The position numbers and the translations under genes are program-made. The notes beneath the pieces are model-generated. The model was not told the DNA's origin, searched no databases, and saw only the letters and a list, made by a program, of their open reading frames with translations. Below, piece by piece: positions 8,729 to 18,600 of a stretch of DNA of 64,000 nt. Each line of letters starts with the position of its first letter. The first letter of the stretch is position 1. The DNA is from Anammoximicrobium sp964486845 (GTDB lineage: Bacteria; Planctomycetota; Planctomycetia; Pirellulales; Pirellulaceae). Location: NCBI GenBank assembly GCA_964486845.1, contig CAZAQY010000007.1, forward strand, positions 1-64,000, in the 5' to 3' direction.

Positions 8729-10018
8729 TCAATCTCGAAAACGCCCCACGGCCAGCGCGATATTCTGGCCGCCAAAACCGAAGCTGTTGTTGAGTGCGAT
8801 GTCGCACTTGGCCTCACGAGGCTCGTTGGGCACGTAGTCCAAATCACAATCCGGATCGGGGTTTTCGTAATTGATGGTGGGCGGCAGGACGCGGTCACGA
8901 ATCGCCATCAGGCAGATGATCATCTCGGTCACGCCGGCGGCTGCAATCAGATGGCCCATCATGCTCTTGGTGCTGGAGACCGGCGTCTTTTTCGCCCGGT
9001 CCCCAAACACGACCTTGCAGGCCACGGTTTCGACGCGATCGTTCACTTGGGTGCTGGTGCCGTGGGCGTTGACATAATCCACGTCGTCCGGGGAAATACC
9101 GGCGTCCTGGATGGCCATCCGCATGCACGCGATCGCTCCGCGCCCGTCCGGATGAATGTCCGTGATCCGATAGGCGTCGGCAGTGGAGCCGAAGCCGAGG
9201 ACCTCTCCGTAGATTTGCGCCCCACGCCGCTTGGCGAATTCCAGTTCCTCCAGAACAATCATGGCCGAACCTTCGCCCAGCACAAATCCGTCGCGGAGAC
9301 GATCGAACGGCCGTGACGCTTTCTCCGGTTCGTCATTTCTGGTGGACAAGGCCGTAAGCAGGTTGAACCCCGTGACACCGAACGGGTGAATCATGCTGTG
9401 CGTGCCGCCCGCGATCATCGCATCCGCATCCCCGCGGCGGATGATCTCCGTGGCTTCGCCGATCGCTTGACTGCTGGCCGCACACGCAGTCAGACAGTTC
9501 ACGTTCGGACCCTGGGCGTTGAACAGGCTGGCGATATGGCCGGAAGGCACGCTTGGCTCTTGCTCCAACTCGGACATCGGCGAAAGCGTCTCCAGGCCCG
9601 ATTTGATGAACCGGGACAAATCCAGGTTCGGACCATCCAGCGCCGCGATCACCATCTGACTGAACCGCAGGAAATCCTGGTTGCCCTCCCCGCTGCCCAG
9701 GTAGACGCCCAGGCGGCGGGGATCGATTCCCGCGTCCAGGACGCCGGAGGCTCCGACCGCCTGTTTCGCCGCTCCAACCGCAAATCGGGTATGCCGCCCA
9801 CAGGACTTCCACTTCTCCGGGTCTTCCCCGGCCAGCGACACATCCCAGTTCTTGACTTCCGCCGAGATGCGAGAGGGGAAACTGCTGGCGTCGAAGATGG
9901 TTGTGTAGCCGACTCCAGAGCGGCATTCCTTGAGGCCGGTCCAGACGGTCTCCACGTCGTGCCCCATGGGGTTGACCATGCCCATGCCAGTGATGACCAC
10001 GCGCCTTCTCATGCCCAA
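8729..10018 (-). CDS. fabF: Beta-ketoacyl-ACP synthase II (KAS II)
   Basis: This is a condensing enzyme of fatty-acid or related acyl-chain elongation, acting on malonyl-ACP. At 429 residues it has a normal thiolase fold. The nucleophile is Cys179 in LTACAASSQ. The two decarboxylation histidines are in VNAHGTSTQVND and STKSMMGHLIAAAGV, and the C-terminal loop is NNSFGFGGQN. An insertion near residues 60-80 (AGEDPEKWKSCGRHTRFA) and the EQEPSVPSGHIA segment make it differ from textbook FabF, so it may belong to a dedicated planctomycetal system rather than the housekeeping one. It is the last gene of a four-gene operon with a FabZ-like dehydratase, an ACP and a second hot-dog protein. The gap to the latter is only 10 bases. 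Confidence 0.93.
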   Translation of the reverse strand: MGMRRRVVITGMGMVNPMGHDVETVWTGLKECRSGVGYTTIFDASSFPSRISAEVKNWDVSLAGEDPEKWKSCGRHTRFAVGAAKQAVGASGVLDAGIDPRRLGVYLGSGEGNQDFLRFSQMVIAALDGPNLDLSRFIKSGLETLSPMSELEQEPSVPSGHIASLFNAQGPNVNCLTACAASSQAIGEATEIIRRGDADAMIAGGTHSMIHPFGVTGFNLLTALSTRNDEPEKASRPFDRLRDGFVLGEGSAMIVLEELEFAKRRGAQIYGEVLGFGSTADAYRITDIHPDGRGAIACMRMAIQDAGISPDDVDYVNAHGTSTQVNDRVETVACKVVFGDRAKKTPVSSTKSMMGHLIAAAGVTEMIICLMAIRDRVLPPTINYENPDPDCDLDYVPNEPREAKCDIALNNSFGFGGQNIALAVGRFRD

Positions 10019-10028
10019 GATCGCCCCC

Positions 10029-10586
10029 TCAACCGGCCACCAGACTCGATGAATCCTCGTCGAACAAAGCGTTCTCCGCGCTGGCCAAATGCGGAGGCAA
10101 CTCCAGCGGACTGCCGTCCGCCTTCCGACCGACCTCGTACATTCTATAACGTCGCAGGACGCTCAACAACATCTTCGCATCAATCAACTCGACGCCTGCG
10201 AAGCGGTCATCCAGCAGCGCGAAGACGATCTGCAAGGTCGCCAGTAGCCGGTCTCCGATGTGAACCGTGGCATCGATGATGGCTCCGTTGGCACGCACGT
10301 TGAGGATGTCCACGGTGTACGTCAAGGTGTCGCCGGGCGTTGCGTACCCGTGAAATTCGGCTTTGGCGACCTTGGCCAAAATCACACGCTCCCGGAACCC
10401 CACGTGTTCGCCAACCAACAAACCGCCCGTCTGGGCGACCCCTTCAATAATCAGCGACGCGGGCATGATCGCCATGGCACTCGTGTATTCCGCGATTTGC
10501 TCCTCCGCAAAGCTGATGTTTTTGATGGCCACCGCCCGGCGGCCGCTCTCAAATGCGACGAACCTGTCAATCCAGAACCAGCGCAT
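10029..10586 (-). CDS. FabZ/FabA-like hot-dog protein lacking the catalytic histidine
   Basis: This 185-residue hot-dog protein (start ATG at 10586, MRWFWIDRFVAFESG) resembles 3-hydroxyacyl-ACP dehydratases. Aligned with the paired FabZ-like protein encoded at 11166-11672, the catalytic His position 34 is Tyr (EYTSAMAIMP) while Glu48 is kept (SLIIEGVAQ). It may therefore be a non-catalytic partner, or it may use a different chemistry. The conserved helix IIEGVAQTGGLL and the strand AKVAKAEFHG are intact. The C-terminal extension of about 40 residues (MLLSVLRRYRMYEVGRK) also appears in the fused paralogue at 47453-48517 (MLATLRLWGMYEVGR). Gene order and close spacing put it in an operon with the ACP and FabF. 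An upstream in-frame ATG at 10664 would add unconserved residues. Confidence 0.88.
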   Translation of the reverse strand: MRWFWIDRFVAFESGRRAVAIKNISFAEEQIAEYTSAMAIMPASLIIEGVAQTGGLLVGEHVGFRERVILAKVAKAEFHGYATPGDTLTYTVDILNVRANGAIIDATVHIGDRLLATLQIVFALLDDRFAGVELIDAKMLLSVLRRYRMYEVGRKADGSPLELPPHLASAENALFDEDSSSLVAG

Positions 10587-10714
10587 GATCGACCTGTGCT
10601 CTCCGCCGAAGGCAGGTAGCAGGAGTGTGAACTTGGCGGCATCACCGAAGTGCGGTGCAGACACGTATCGAGTCGCGATCGGAAGTCGTTTCCGCCCGGA
10701 CTCGCTTCCAGCCG

Positions 10715-11104
10715 TTATTCAGCCCCGACCTTCGACTCGACGTAACGGCACAAGTCGTTGACCGTCAACAGGTTGCCGAATTCCTGCACGACCGGGTTCG
10801 CCTCGAACCGGGCCAAATCGGCGAACGGCATACGGCTCTTCAGCATTTCCAGTCCAGCAGGCGTGACTTTGCCGTCTTGGACGTACTCGGCATTGGTCAA
10901 CACATCTTCCGGGAACAATTCGGAACGCGGAATCTCGATGCCAAACGCCTTCTCCAGGCGGAAGACAATGTCCAGGAAGTCAATCGACTCCGCCCCCAAA
11001 TCGCCGACCATGGTCGCCGCGGGCGTCACCTCTTCCTCGTCGACTCCCAATGCTTCCACCAAGGCCTCTTTGACCTTCTCAAATACTACGGCTTTCGTCG
11101 TCAT
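10715..11104 (-). CDS. Acyl carrier protein, long form
   Basis: This protein carries acyl chains on a 4'-phosphopantetheine attached to Ser40 in the motif GDLGAESIDFLD. The ATG at 11104 (MTTKAVVFEKVKEALVEALG) has GGGAG upstream. At 129 residues it is about 50 longer than E. coli AcpP. The extra C-terminal part (SRMPFADLARFEANPVVQEF and VNDLCRYVESKVGAE) looks like a split final helix with an insertion. It lies between the two hot-dog genes of the operon, so it is probably their dedicated carrier. I leave the symbol blank because a housekeeping acpP is likely elsewhere. Confidence 0.93.
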   Translation of the reverse strand: MTTKAVVFEKVKEALVEALGVDEEEVTPAATMVGDLGAESIDFLDIVFRLEKAFGIEIPRSELFPEDVLTNAEYVQDGKVTPAGLEMLKSRMPFADLARFEANPVVQEFGNLLTVNDLCRYVESKVGAE

Positions 11105-11165
11105 ACCAAATCGCTCCCTATAGGAATGGATACTGTACGTCTTCCTGCGGTCAGTCGGAGCGTCC

Positions 11166-11672
11166 TCACGCCCGCTCCGCTGACGGTCGTTCCGTGGCGG
11201 CATCCGGCCGGTAAAGCTGAGCAAACCGCTGTTTCATCTCCGCTCGTGCATGCGAGTCCCAGGCTCGGAGATGGGGTTCCCGGTCCCCGATGTTGAACCG
11301 CTCCAACACCAGCCGCCCCGTGACGGCCACGGTTTCACCAACCCAACCCTCCGCCTTGATCGTGGTCAAACGATCGTCTTCTGTAACCAGTTCGGCCCGT
11401 AAGGTCAATGTCTCGCCGGGCCGGACAAACCCTGCGAACTTGAGGTTTCTCGCTTCCTTCAGAATCACCATCGAATGGCGGAAATCCTCGGACAAGCAGA
11501 TCAACCAAGTCCCCGCCTGGAGAATCGCCTCCAACATCAAGACGCCGGGCATCACCGGGAACCGAGGAAAGTGATCGTGCAGGTACTCCTCGGCCAAAGA
11601 CAGGGCCTTGACGGCCGTGATGCTGGCCCCCGGTTGGACGTCGATGATTCGGTCGATTAAGGTGAACCGCAT
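11166..11672 (-). CDS. FabZ-like 3-hydroxyacyl-ACP dehydratase
   Basis: This hot-dog enzyme is expected to dehydrate 3-hydroxyacyl-ACP to trans-2-enoyl-ACP. The 168-residue protein begins MRFTLIDRIIDVQPG. His34 lies in LHDHFPRFPVMPG and Glu48 in VLMLEAILQAG, the two catalytic residues of FabZ. The usual HFPGHP is HFPRFP here and in the paralogue at 47453. I chose the ATG at 11672 because the longer frame upstream has no homology. It is the first gene of the fabZ-like/ACP/hot-dog/fabF operon, separated by 121 bases from the divergent ptsI pseudogene, and the operon promoter should be in that gap. Confidence 0.92.
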   Translation of the reverse strand: MRFTLIDRIIDVQPGASITAVKALSLAEEYLHDHFPRFPVMPGVLMLEAILQAGTWLICLSEDFRHSMVILKEARNLKFAGFVRPGETLTLRAELVTEDDRLTTIKAEGWVGETVAVTGRLVLERFNIGDREPHLRAWDSHARAEMKQRFAQLYRPDAATERPSAERA

Positions 11673-11793
11673 GGGACCGCCCGTGAGTCTGGCCGGGATG
11701 CCCTGATTGTGTCCGGAAACGACAAAGGGCGTAAGTATACTTGCCGCAGCCAGCATAGACAACCGTGAATCGAGCTTGGTAGGATAACTCGTC

Positions 11794-12638
11794 ATGCGAC
11801 GAGGGATTTCTGTATCTCCGGGGGTGGCGGTTGGTACGGCGTTCTGTATCCACGAGATCTTCGTCAACCCCGCTAGAATGCACGTGGGCGAGGCAGACAC
11901 TGCCGCCGAGTTGGCGAGGTACGAAGAGGCTCGCGAACAAGCCAAACACGCTTTATCGACCTTAAAATCCGCAATCGGCGATCATGCCGGACGTGACGCA
12001 GCAGCAATTTTTGCCGCTCAAGGTGCCGTCCTTCGCGACTTGGCTCTTACAGACAAGGTTCGCGCATGGATTTTGGATGAGCAGATCTCGGCTCAGGCCG
12101 CCTTGCAGAGACTGCTGGAACTCTACAAGACCGTATTCTCCCGCGTCGAGGATGCTTATGTTCCCATCGGGCTCATGGTCGAAGTGCCCGCCGCCGCAAT
12201 TACCATCCGTTCCATGCTGCCCAAGTCGACTTTGTGTCCATCGGGTCGAATGATCTGGTTCAGTACCTGATGGCAGCGGATCGCGATAATCCGAAGGTGG
12301 GCCACCTCTGCCAGCCGCTGGCACTGGCCGTGATTCAGGTGCTGACCGATGTCGTTCACAAGTGCAACGCCGTAGGCCGAACGGTGACGGCCTGCGGCGA
12401 AATGGCCGGGCAGTCGCGGGCCTTTGTGTTGCTGTTGGCGATGGGCGTGCGGAGTTTCAGCATGAGCCCGGCCTTCATTCCCTTGATCAAGGAGTTCGCC
12501 AAACACCTGTCGATCGCCGATGCGGTGAAGATCCTGCAGCATGCGCTGACCTTGCACACCATCGGCAAGGTCACGCGCTATCTCACCGAACAAATGAAGC
12601 GGCTGTCCCCGGACTTCGACCGGTTCGACTTTGCCTGA
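11794..12638 (+). pseudogene. ptsI: Collapsed ptsI (phosphoenolpyruvate-protein phosphotransferase, enzyme I)
   Basis: The first part reads as the enzyme I N-terminus: MRRGISVSPGVAVGTAF, then a helical HPr-binding-like segment to LLELYKTVFSRVEDAY. It then jumps at about 12160 straight to PIGLMVEVPAAAI, which belongs near the C-terminus of the PEP-binding barrel. About 300 residues are missing, including the phosphohistidine domain. At about 12225 the frame changes, and the C-terminal motif SIGSNDLVQYLMAADRDNP through GEMAG continues in another frame to 12638. The catalytic Cys region (TACGEMAG) is intact but cannot be joined in frame. No ptsH or other PTS gene is nearby. The product cannot be a working enzyme I. 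Either the gene is dead or the assembly has collapsed here. Confidence 0.88.
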
Positions 12639-12659
12639 GCCGGCTCCGTGATCCGTCTG

Positions 12660-15600
12660 CTACTGCGAGATTTCCGCGAGAATATCATCCCACGGCGTGG
12701 CGTCCGCGAACGAGTCACCAATGTCCGCGGCGATCGAATCGAGCACGTCTTCCAGCCCGAAGCGATCGATGCGGATCGTGTCCCGCTCGGCGTCCCTGCG
12801 CAGGCGAGGTTCCGGCACCGCCGGCGGGAACACGGCGGTGCTTTCGCCATCGTCCAATCGCGCCGCCTCACCGGGTTGATCGAGTCTCGGCCCGGTCGCC
12901 AGGCTTGCACCCCAGGCCGGGGATGCCGCGGGTCTCTCCGGAACGAGGATCGGCTCACTCACGAAGGAACCTGCCGTGATCGCCGCCAAACCGGCCCATC
13001 CCTCGCCTTCGCCGCCAGCCGGTGAATTCAGCCGGTTGATCTCGTTGACCACGAGCAGGACGTCTCCCGGCTCGGCCGAACCGTTGCCGTTCACGTCGTA
13101 GAACGGAGCGCCCACCGGCCGGGGCACCGGCAACGCCGGATTGCCCGGATGGCTGTTGATGTAGTTGATCAACAGCAGGGCGTCGATCGGCGACACGTAT
13201 CCGTCGTTGTTCACGTCCCAGCGAAGGATGGGATTCTGCCAGTCCGAGGCCGGCTTGTCGACGATGCTGATGACGACCGTGACGATCTGCTGGCTGACCG
13301 CTCCATGTTCGTCCAGGGCCTGGTAGGAAAACGTGTCCAACGTGGAAATTCCGCCGTTGTGGCGATACGTGAAGGTGCCGTTGGCATTCAGGGTGAAGCC
13401 GCCGCTGGCCGCGTACTGCGGTCCGGTCACCAGCCGCGCCCGCAACGCATCGCCTTCCGCATCGGTGTCATTGACCAGCACGCTGTCATCGCCCGGTCCG
13501 TTGACCGTGCCGTTGACGTCGTTGGCGTTCAACACGCTGCCGCGCACGACCGTGTAGCCGTTGGGATCGATGTTGGCGATCGGCGCGTCGTTCACGCCCT
13601 GAATCGTCACCGTCACGGTAGCGACCGACGAGCCCACGCCGTCGCTGACCGTGTAAGTGAACTTCTCGGTCACCGTCTGACCGGCCTTCAACGCATCGAA
13701 CTGCCCGTCGGGACTATAGATGATCTGGTTGTTGGCGGTGTTGGGCGGATTGATGACCACGCTGCCGAGCAAACCGGTATCGTCGACAGCCACGACGATC
13801 TTCGGTCCAAAATCGTCCGTGTCGTTGAACAGCACATCAATCGTGACCGACTCGTCTTCGGTCGTCGTCACCGAATCGTCAGAGGCCACCGGCGGATCGC
13901 TGGCCCCGAAAACGGTCACCGTGACGGCCGCCGTCGCCGTGCCGCCGTGACCGTCGCTGATGGTGTAGGTGAAGTAGTCCTTGGCTTCCTGGCCGATTCT
14001 CAGTGAATTGAAGGCCCCGTTGGGATCATACGTGACCGTGCTGTCCGCGTTGATGGAAACCCTGCCCTTCGTGCCGGCCAAGCCGACCGAAGTAACTTGC
14101 AGCGCATCGCCGTCGATGTCCCGGTCGTTGATCAGCACATTGATCACCACCGTGCCGTTGCGGGGCACCCGGGCGCCCGTATCGGCGACCGCCGTAGGAG
14201 CGTCGTTCAGGCCGTCGATGGTCACCGTCACCGTGCCCACGGCGGTGTAGCCGTCCTCGTCCTTGACGACGTACCGGAACGTGTCCGTGGCGGTCTGGCC
14301 CACGCCCAGCGACTCGAACTTGCCGTTGGGATGGTACGTGACCGTGTTGTTAAAGGTCCCCAGGTTGTTGACGCTCACCAGTCCCTTGGTGCCCACCGCC
14401 TGGACGCTCGTCACGGTGAGCCGGGTCCGTTCCGGATCGCTGTCGTTGGCCAGCACCGGGATCACCACGGGGCTGGCTTCGTTCGTCCGCGCGATCGGGT
14501 TCTGGGCCGTCCAGACGTCCGTCACGGCCTGTGGAGGATCGTTCAGGCCCTCGATGGTGACTGTCACGGTGCCCGTGCTGACGCCGCCGTGGCCATCCGA
14601 GACCTGATAGGTGAAGGTGTCGGTGGTCCTTTCCCCGATGTTCAAGTAGGCAAAGTTGCCGGCCGGATCATACTCCGCATAAGCTTGCCCGTTGGCGTCC
14701 GTCTTGATCGTCACGGTTCCGACGGTTCCTGTGTCGGCGGGGGCCAGGCTGACGAGTTCCAGTTCGTGCCTTTCCGGATCGGTATCGTTCGCCAAGACGT
14801 AGATGTTGGCCCTGGTGTCCTGATTGGTCGTGGTCGTGTCGTTGACCGCCGCGGGCGGGTCGTTACGGCCCTGCACGGTCACCGTGACGGTTGCTCGGTT
14901 GGACAGGACGTTGCCATCGGTAGCCCGGTACGTGAAGGTATCCGTGCGGAATTGGCCGACGTCGAGGGCCTGCAACGCGGTGGCCGGGCTCGCGTCGTAG
15001 TAGAACGTGCCGTTCGGGTTCATGCTGACCCTGGCGCCCAAGACGGTCGCCATCTGGTAACTGGCCACCGTCAGCACGGCACCGAGCGTGGAGGGCACGT
15101 CATTGGCCAGGACGGAAGACAGCAGCGTCGTGCCCTTTTCGTCTTCATCGGACGAATAGGTATCGTTGACGGCTACCGGTGGTACTCCCGCCTGAATCTC
15201 CACGACGTGATCTTCGACTTCGCCGTCGGGCGCCAGTCCGGTGGGCCTCAGGCCCCCCAGGCTGCTGATACGAAAACGGCCGATCGTCCAGCCTTCCACC
15301 AGTTCCGCCGTTGGCACCACCTCGAACGCGTTAGGCCCGGCCCGCAACTGCTGGCTGGCGAAAATCTGCTCGCCGGGATCGTCAAAATCACCGTCAATGT
15401 TGAAGTCGATCCAGGCGTCCAGCAGCCCTTCGGCCGACGCGGTGATGACCACCTCCGTGACGGAATTCAGGTTGAACTTGCCGATCTCCACACCGTCCTC
15501 ATCATCGGTGCTCAATTCCAGTTGGCCGTTCCCCTGCGCGGTGGCCGCGATTCCGAGCCGGGCGCCCAGCACGGCGGATTGGACGGCCCGGACGAATCCT

Positions 15601-18600
15601 TCCTGGGTCGTGCTTCCGTCGAACACCAAGGGGATGTTGCCCCGTGTCACGCCATTGTCGAGCCTGCGGTCTTCGAACTCGAAGACGTACGTCATCGTGC
15701 GCGTCACCTGGCCATTGCTGGTGTACGTCACGTCGATGGTGAACGTGTCGCGGTCGAGAATGGGGTTTGCCTCGCCTGCCTCCGTCAAGCCATAGCCGGG
15801 CCGGATGGACATGGCGTCGCCGCCGAGGTGTACGGCACCGCCGCCGAGGTTACGGGGTTGCAGTCCCAGCGACAACCTCTCGCTCTCCGCCGCCACGGCC
15901 GACGCCGTCTTTTCCCCGATTTGATCGAAGCTGTCGCTGCCGGAGAACTGGATGACCGCAGCGTCAGGGACTCCATCCAGGTCCGCGTCCCACCATACGC
16001 CGTTGCTATCGAACTCAAACGTCGCGGTTTGATTGTTGTTGGTCACCGTGAAGATCGCCCCGTCTTGGACGCCGCAAACCAGCAGCGTCTGAGGCTGCGG
16101 GAACTGCATCACCGAGGGCGACAGCAACTGCACGTTCACGTTCGGGGGTATCGCCACGCGGAAGTCGGTGCGGTCGAGGGCGTCCTGATTGTCGTCCCTG
16201 TTCGCCGTCCCTTCCTGGGAGACCTGGCCGTCGCGTTCGGCATCCACGCGCCGGCCGAGCGTAAGCGGGTTGTCGGTGATCACGTGTACCGCGCCGTTCA
16301 GCCCCAACTCGGTCGGGTAGTGCCCGCCCTCTGTCTGCGGCGAATCGCCGAAGTCCATGTTCACGTTGCCGATGATGATGGTCATCTGCGTGTCGCCCGA
16401 CAGCAGGTTCGCCTTGAGCGGATTGTCCGCGCGGTCCTTGATGCCCAGCCGCCGCTCGTTGCTGACGAACACGGGGTTCAACTCGGTGACCTGCAGCGCC
16501 TCCTGAATCAGCACCACGTCGCCGCCGGCAGGCAGCGGCGTGACGGCCAACGAACTGCTTTGGATTGCCCGGATGAGCGATACGGCGACCTGCGTGCCGT
16601 CGTACAGGAACAGCTCGGGCAGCAGGAACGCCAACTTGCCGCCTCCTTGGTCCGTCATCGAGATTTCGACCCCGGCGTTGAGTGCGGCGGCGACGACGGC
16701 CTCGACAAAACCTTCCTGCGACGTGCGGTCGTCGAACAGCACCGGTATGTGGCCGTCGACCACGCCGTTCTTCAGCTGACAGTTCTCAAACTCGAACGTA
16801 TACGACACGATCTGGCCGGCGCGGGTCGGCACGTCGATGGTCAACAGGTCGCCGTCCATGATCGGATTGGCCTGCCCCGCCACGCTCAAGGCGGACCCTG
16901 AGGCCACCAGCGCATCGCCGCCCAGGTGGACCCTTCCGCTGCCGAGGCTGCGAGGCCAGAGCCCCAACGCACGGGTCTCGCTCTCCTGGGCCACAACTTG
17001 CACCGTCGCGGCGGCGATCTCGTCCACGGTGTCGGCGGCGCCAAACGCGATGGGGACCGCGTCGATCGCGTAAACGCCGTCCGAGTCGTACTCGAACTTC
17101 GCGCTGCGTCCGTCGTTGGTCACGGTAAACGTCGCTCCGTCGCTCAGTTTCAGCTTGTCGCTGAGGGTCAGGACCAGTGTCAGCGGCTGCTGGAATTGCA
17201 CCACGGTCGGCGCAGGCTGTGGGGACGAAATGGGCTGGCCGTACGCGTCCAGCAGTCTCATGCTGCCCGATACGTTCACCAAGTACCGCTCGGAATTCGA
17301 GTACTTGGTGTACATCCTCACCGGCACCGGAACCGCGGCCGGAGTTCCGGCGGTGCCGAGCACGCTCAGGCCGGGCGTCCGCGCCGGCACCGTCGGACTG
17401 GGCGGCGGCACGGTGGCCGACAAGGCGTGTCGCGAGGTGCCGTCCGTCGGCTCGCCCAGCAAGACGACGCCCAAGCCGGCGTTTACGGGTTTCAATCCGG
17501 ACAGGGGCGCCGTCCGAATGGCGGCCACGATCTGATCGGCAAGATGGTCCGGGGACCGCGGATCCAGGCCGGGCCGTCCCACGGTTTTCAGGGACGTTCG
17601 GGAGACGTCGGCGGTGTACTTCGACGTCTCGGCCACGGGCTCGCCCAGCAACACGATGTCTCCACCCGGACTCACCGGATCGAGCCCCTGCAAGGTGGTC
17701 GAGCGGATGGCCGCGACAATGGCCGCCGCGATCTCGGGGGTAGTACTCGCCGGGGTGGTGCTCGTGCCGCTACTGTACGGCACCGCCTTGTTGCCCAAGG
17801 CCGTGCCGGGACTGCGGGCCGTGTCGTCGAATTCGAACGTCACCTGCCGCGTGCCATCGGAAAGCTTGAACGTCTGACCGTCGGCCAGGTAGGGCAATCC
17901 GCTGGCGTCGGCGGCCAGACGCGGACTCCCGTCGGCATTGGTGGGGATCCGCAGACCCCAACGCGAACTGTGAAAAGCGACCACGATGTTCGGCGCCGTG
18001 GTCAGACCGGCGCCGACGCGGGCATCCAAGTCGTCCAACTCAAACGTCACGTTCCGTGTGCCGTCGCCGATCGTGAACATGTCCCGGTCCTGGACCCACG
18101 GCATGCCGCTGCCGTCATCGACCAAACGCAGCACGCCTGCACGGGTAGGAATCCGCAAGCCGAATGCCGAACGTACGCCTGGCTGGGCAGGCACGCCCGG
18201 TACCACGCTGTCCGCCAGCGTCAGACTGCTGTTCGCTACGTTGACGATGTGCACGAAGGCTGTGCCGCCCAAGTGTACGCGGCCGTCGGCCAGCGGAACG
18301 GGGGCCAAGCCGAGTTGAGCCAGTTCAATCTGCGTGGCGATCTTCTCCGCGATCTCCACATTGGTGTCCGACGCGCTGAAGTCGATCACCCAGTTGTCCG
18401 GATTGCCGTCGCCATCGAGATCCACCCACTGCTTGTTGTCATCGAATTCGAAGGTCACGATCTTCGATCCGTCGTCGACCACGAAAAACTGTCCATCCAG
18501 GATACCTTGGGATTGTCCGCTGCGTCTCAGCGTGGGGGCGCGCGAGACGTCGACGGTGTGCGCGCTGGTGCTCCCCAAGTGGACGACACCGCCGCCGACG

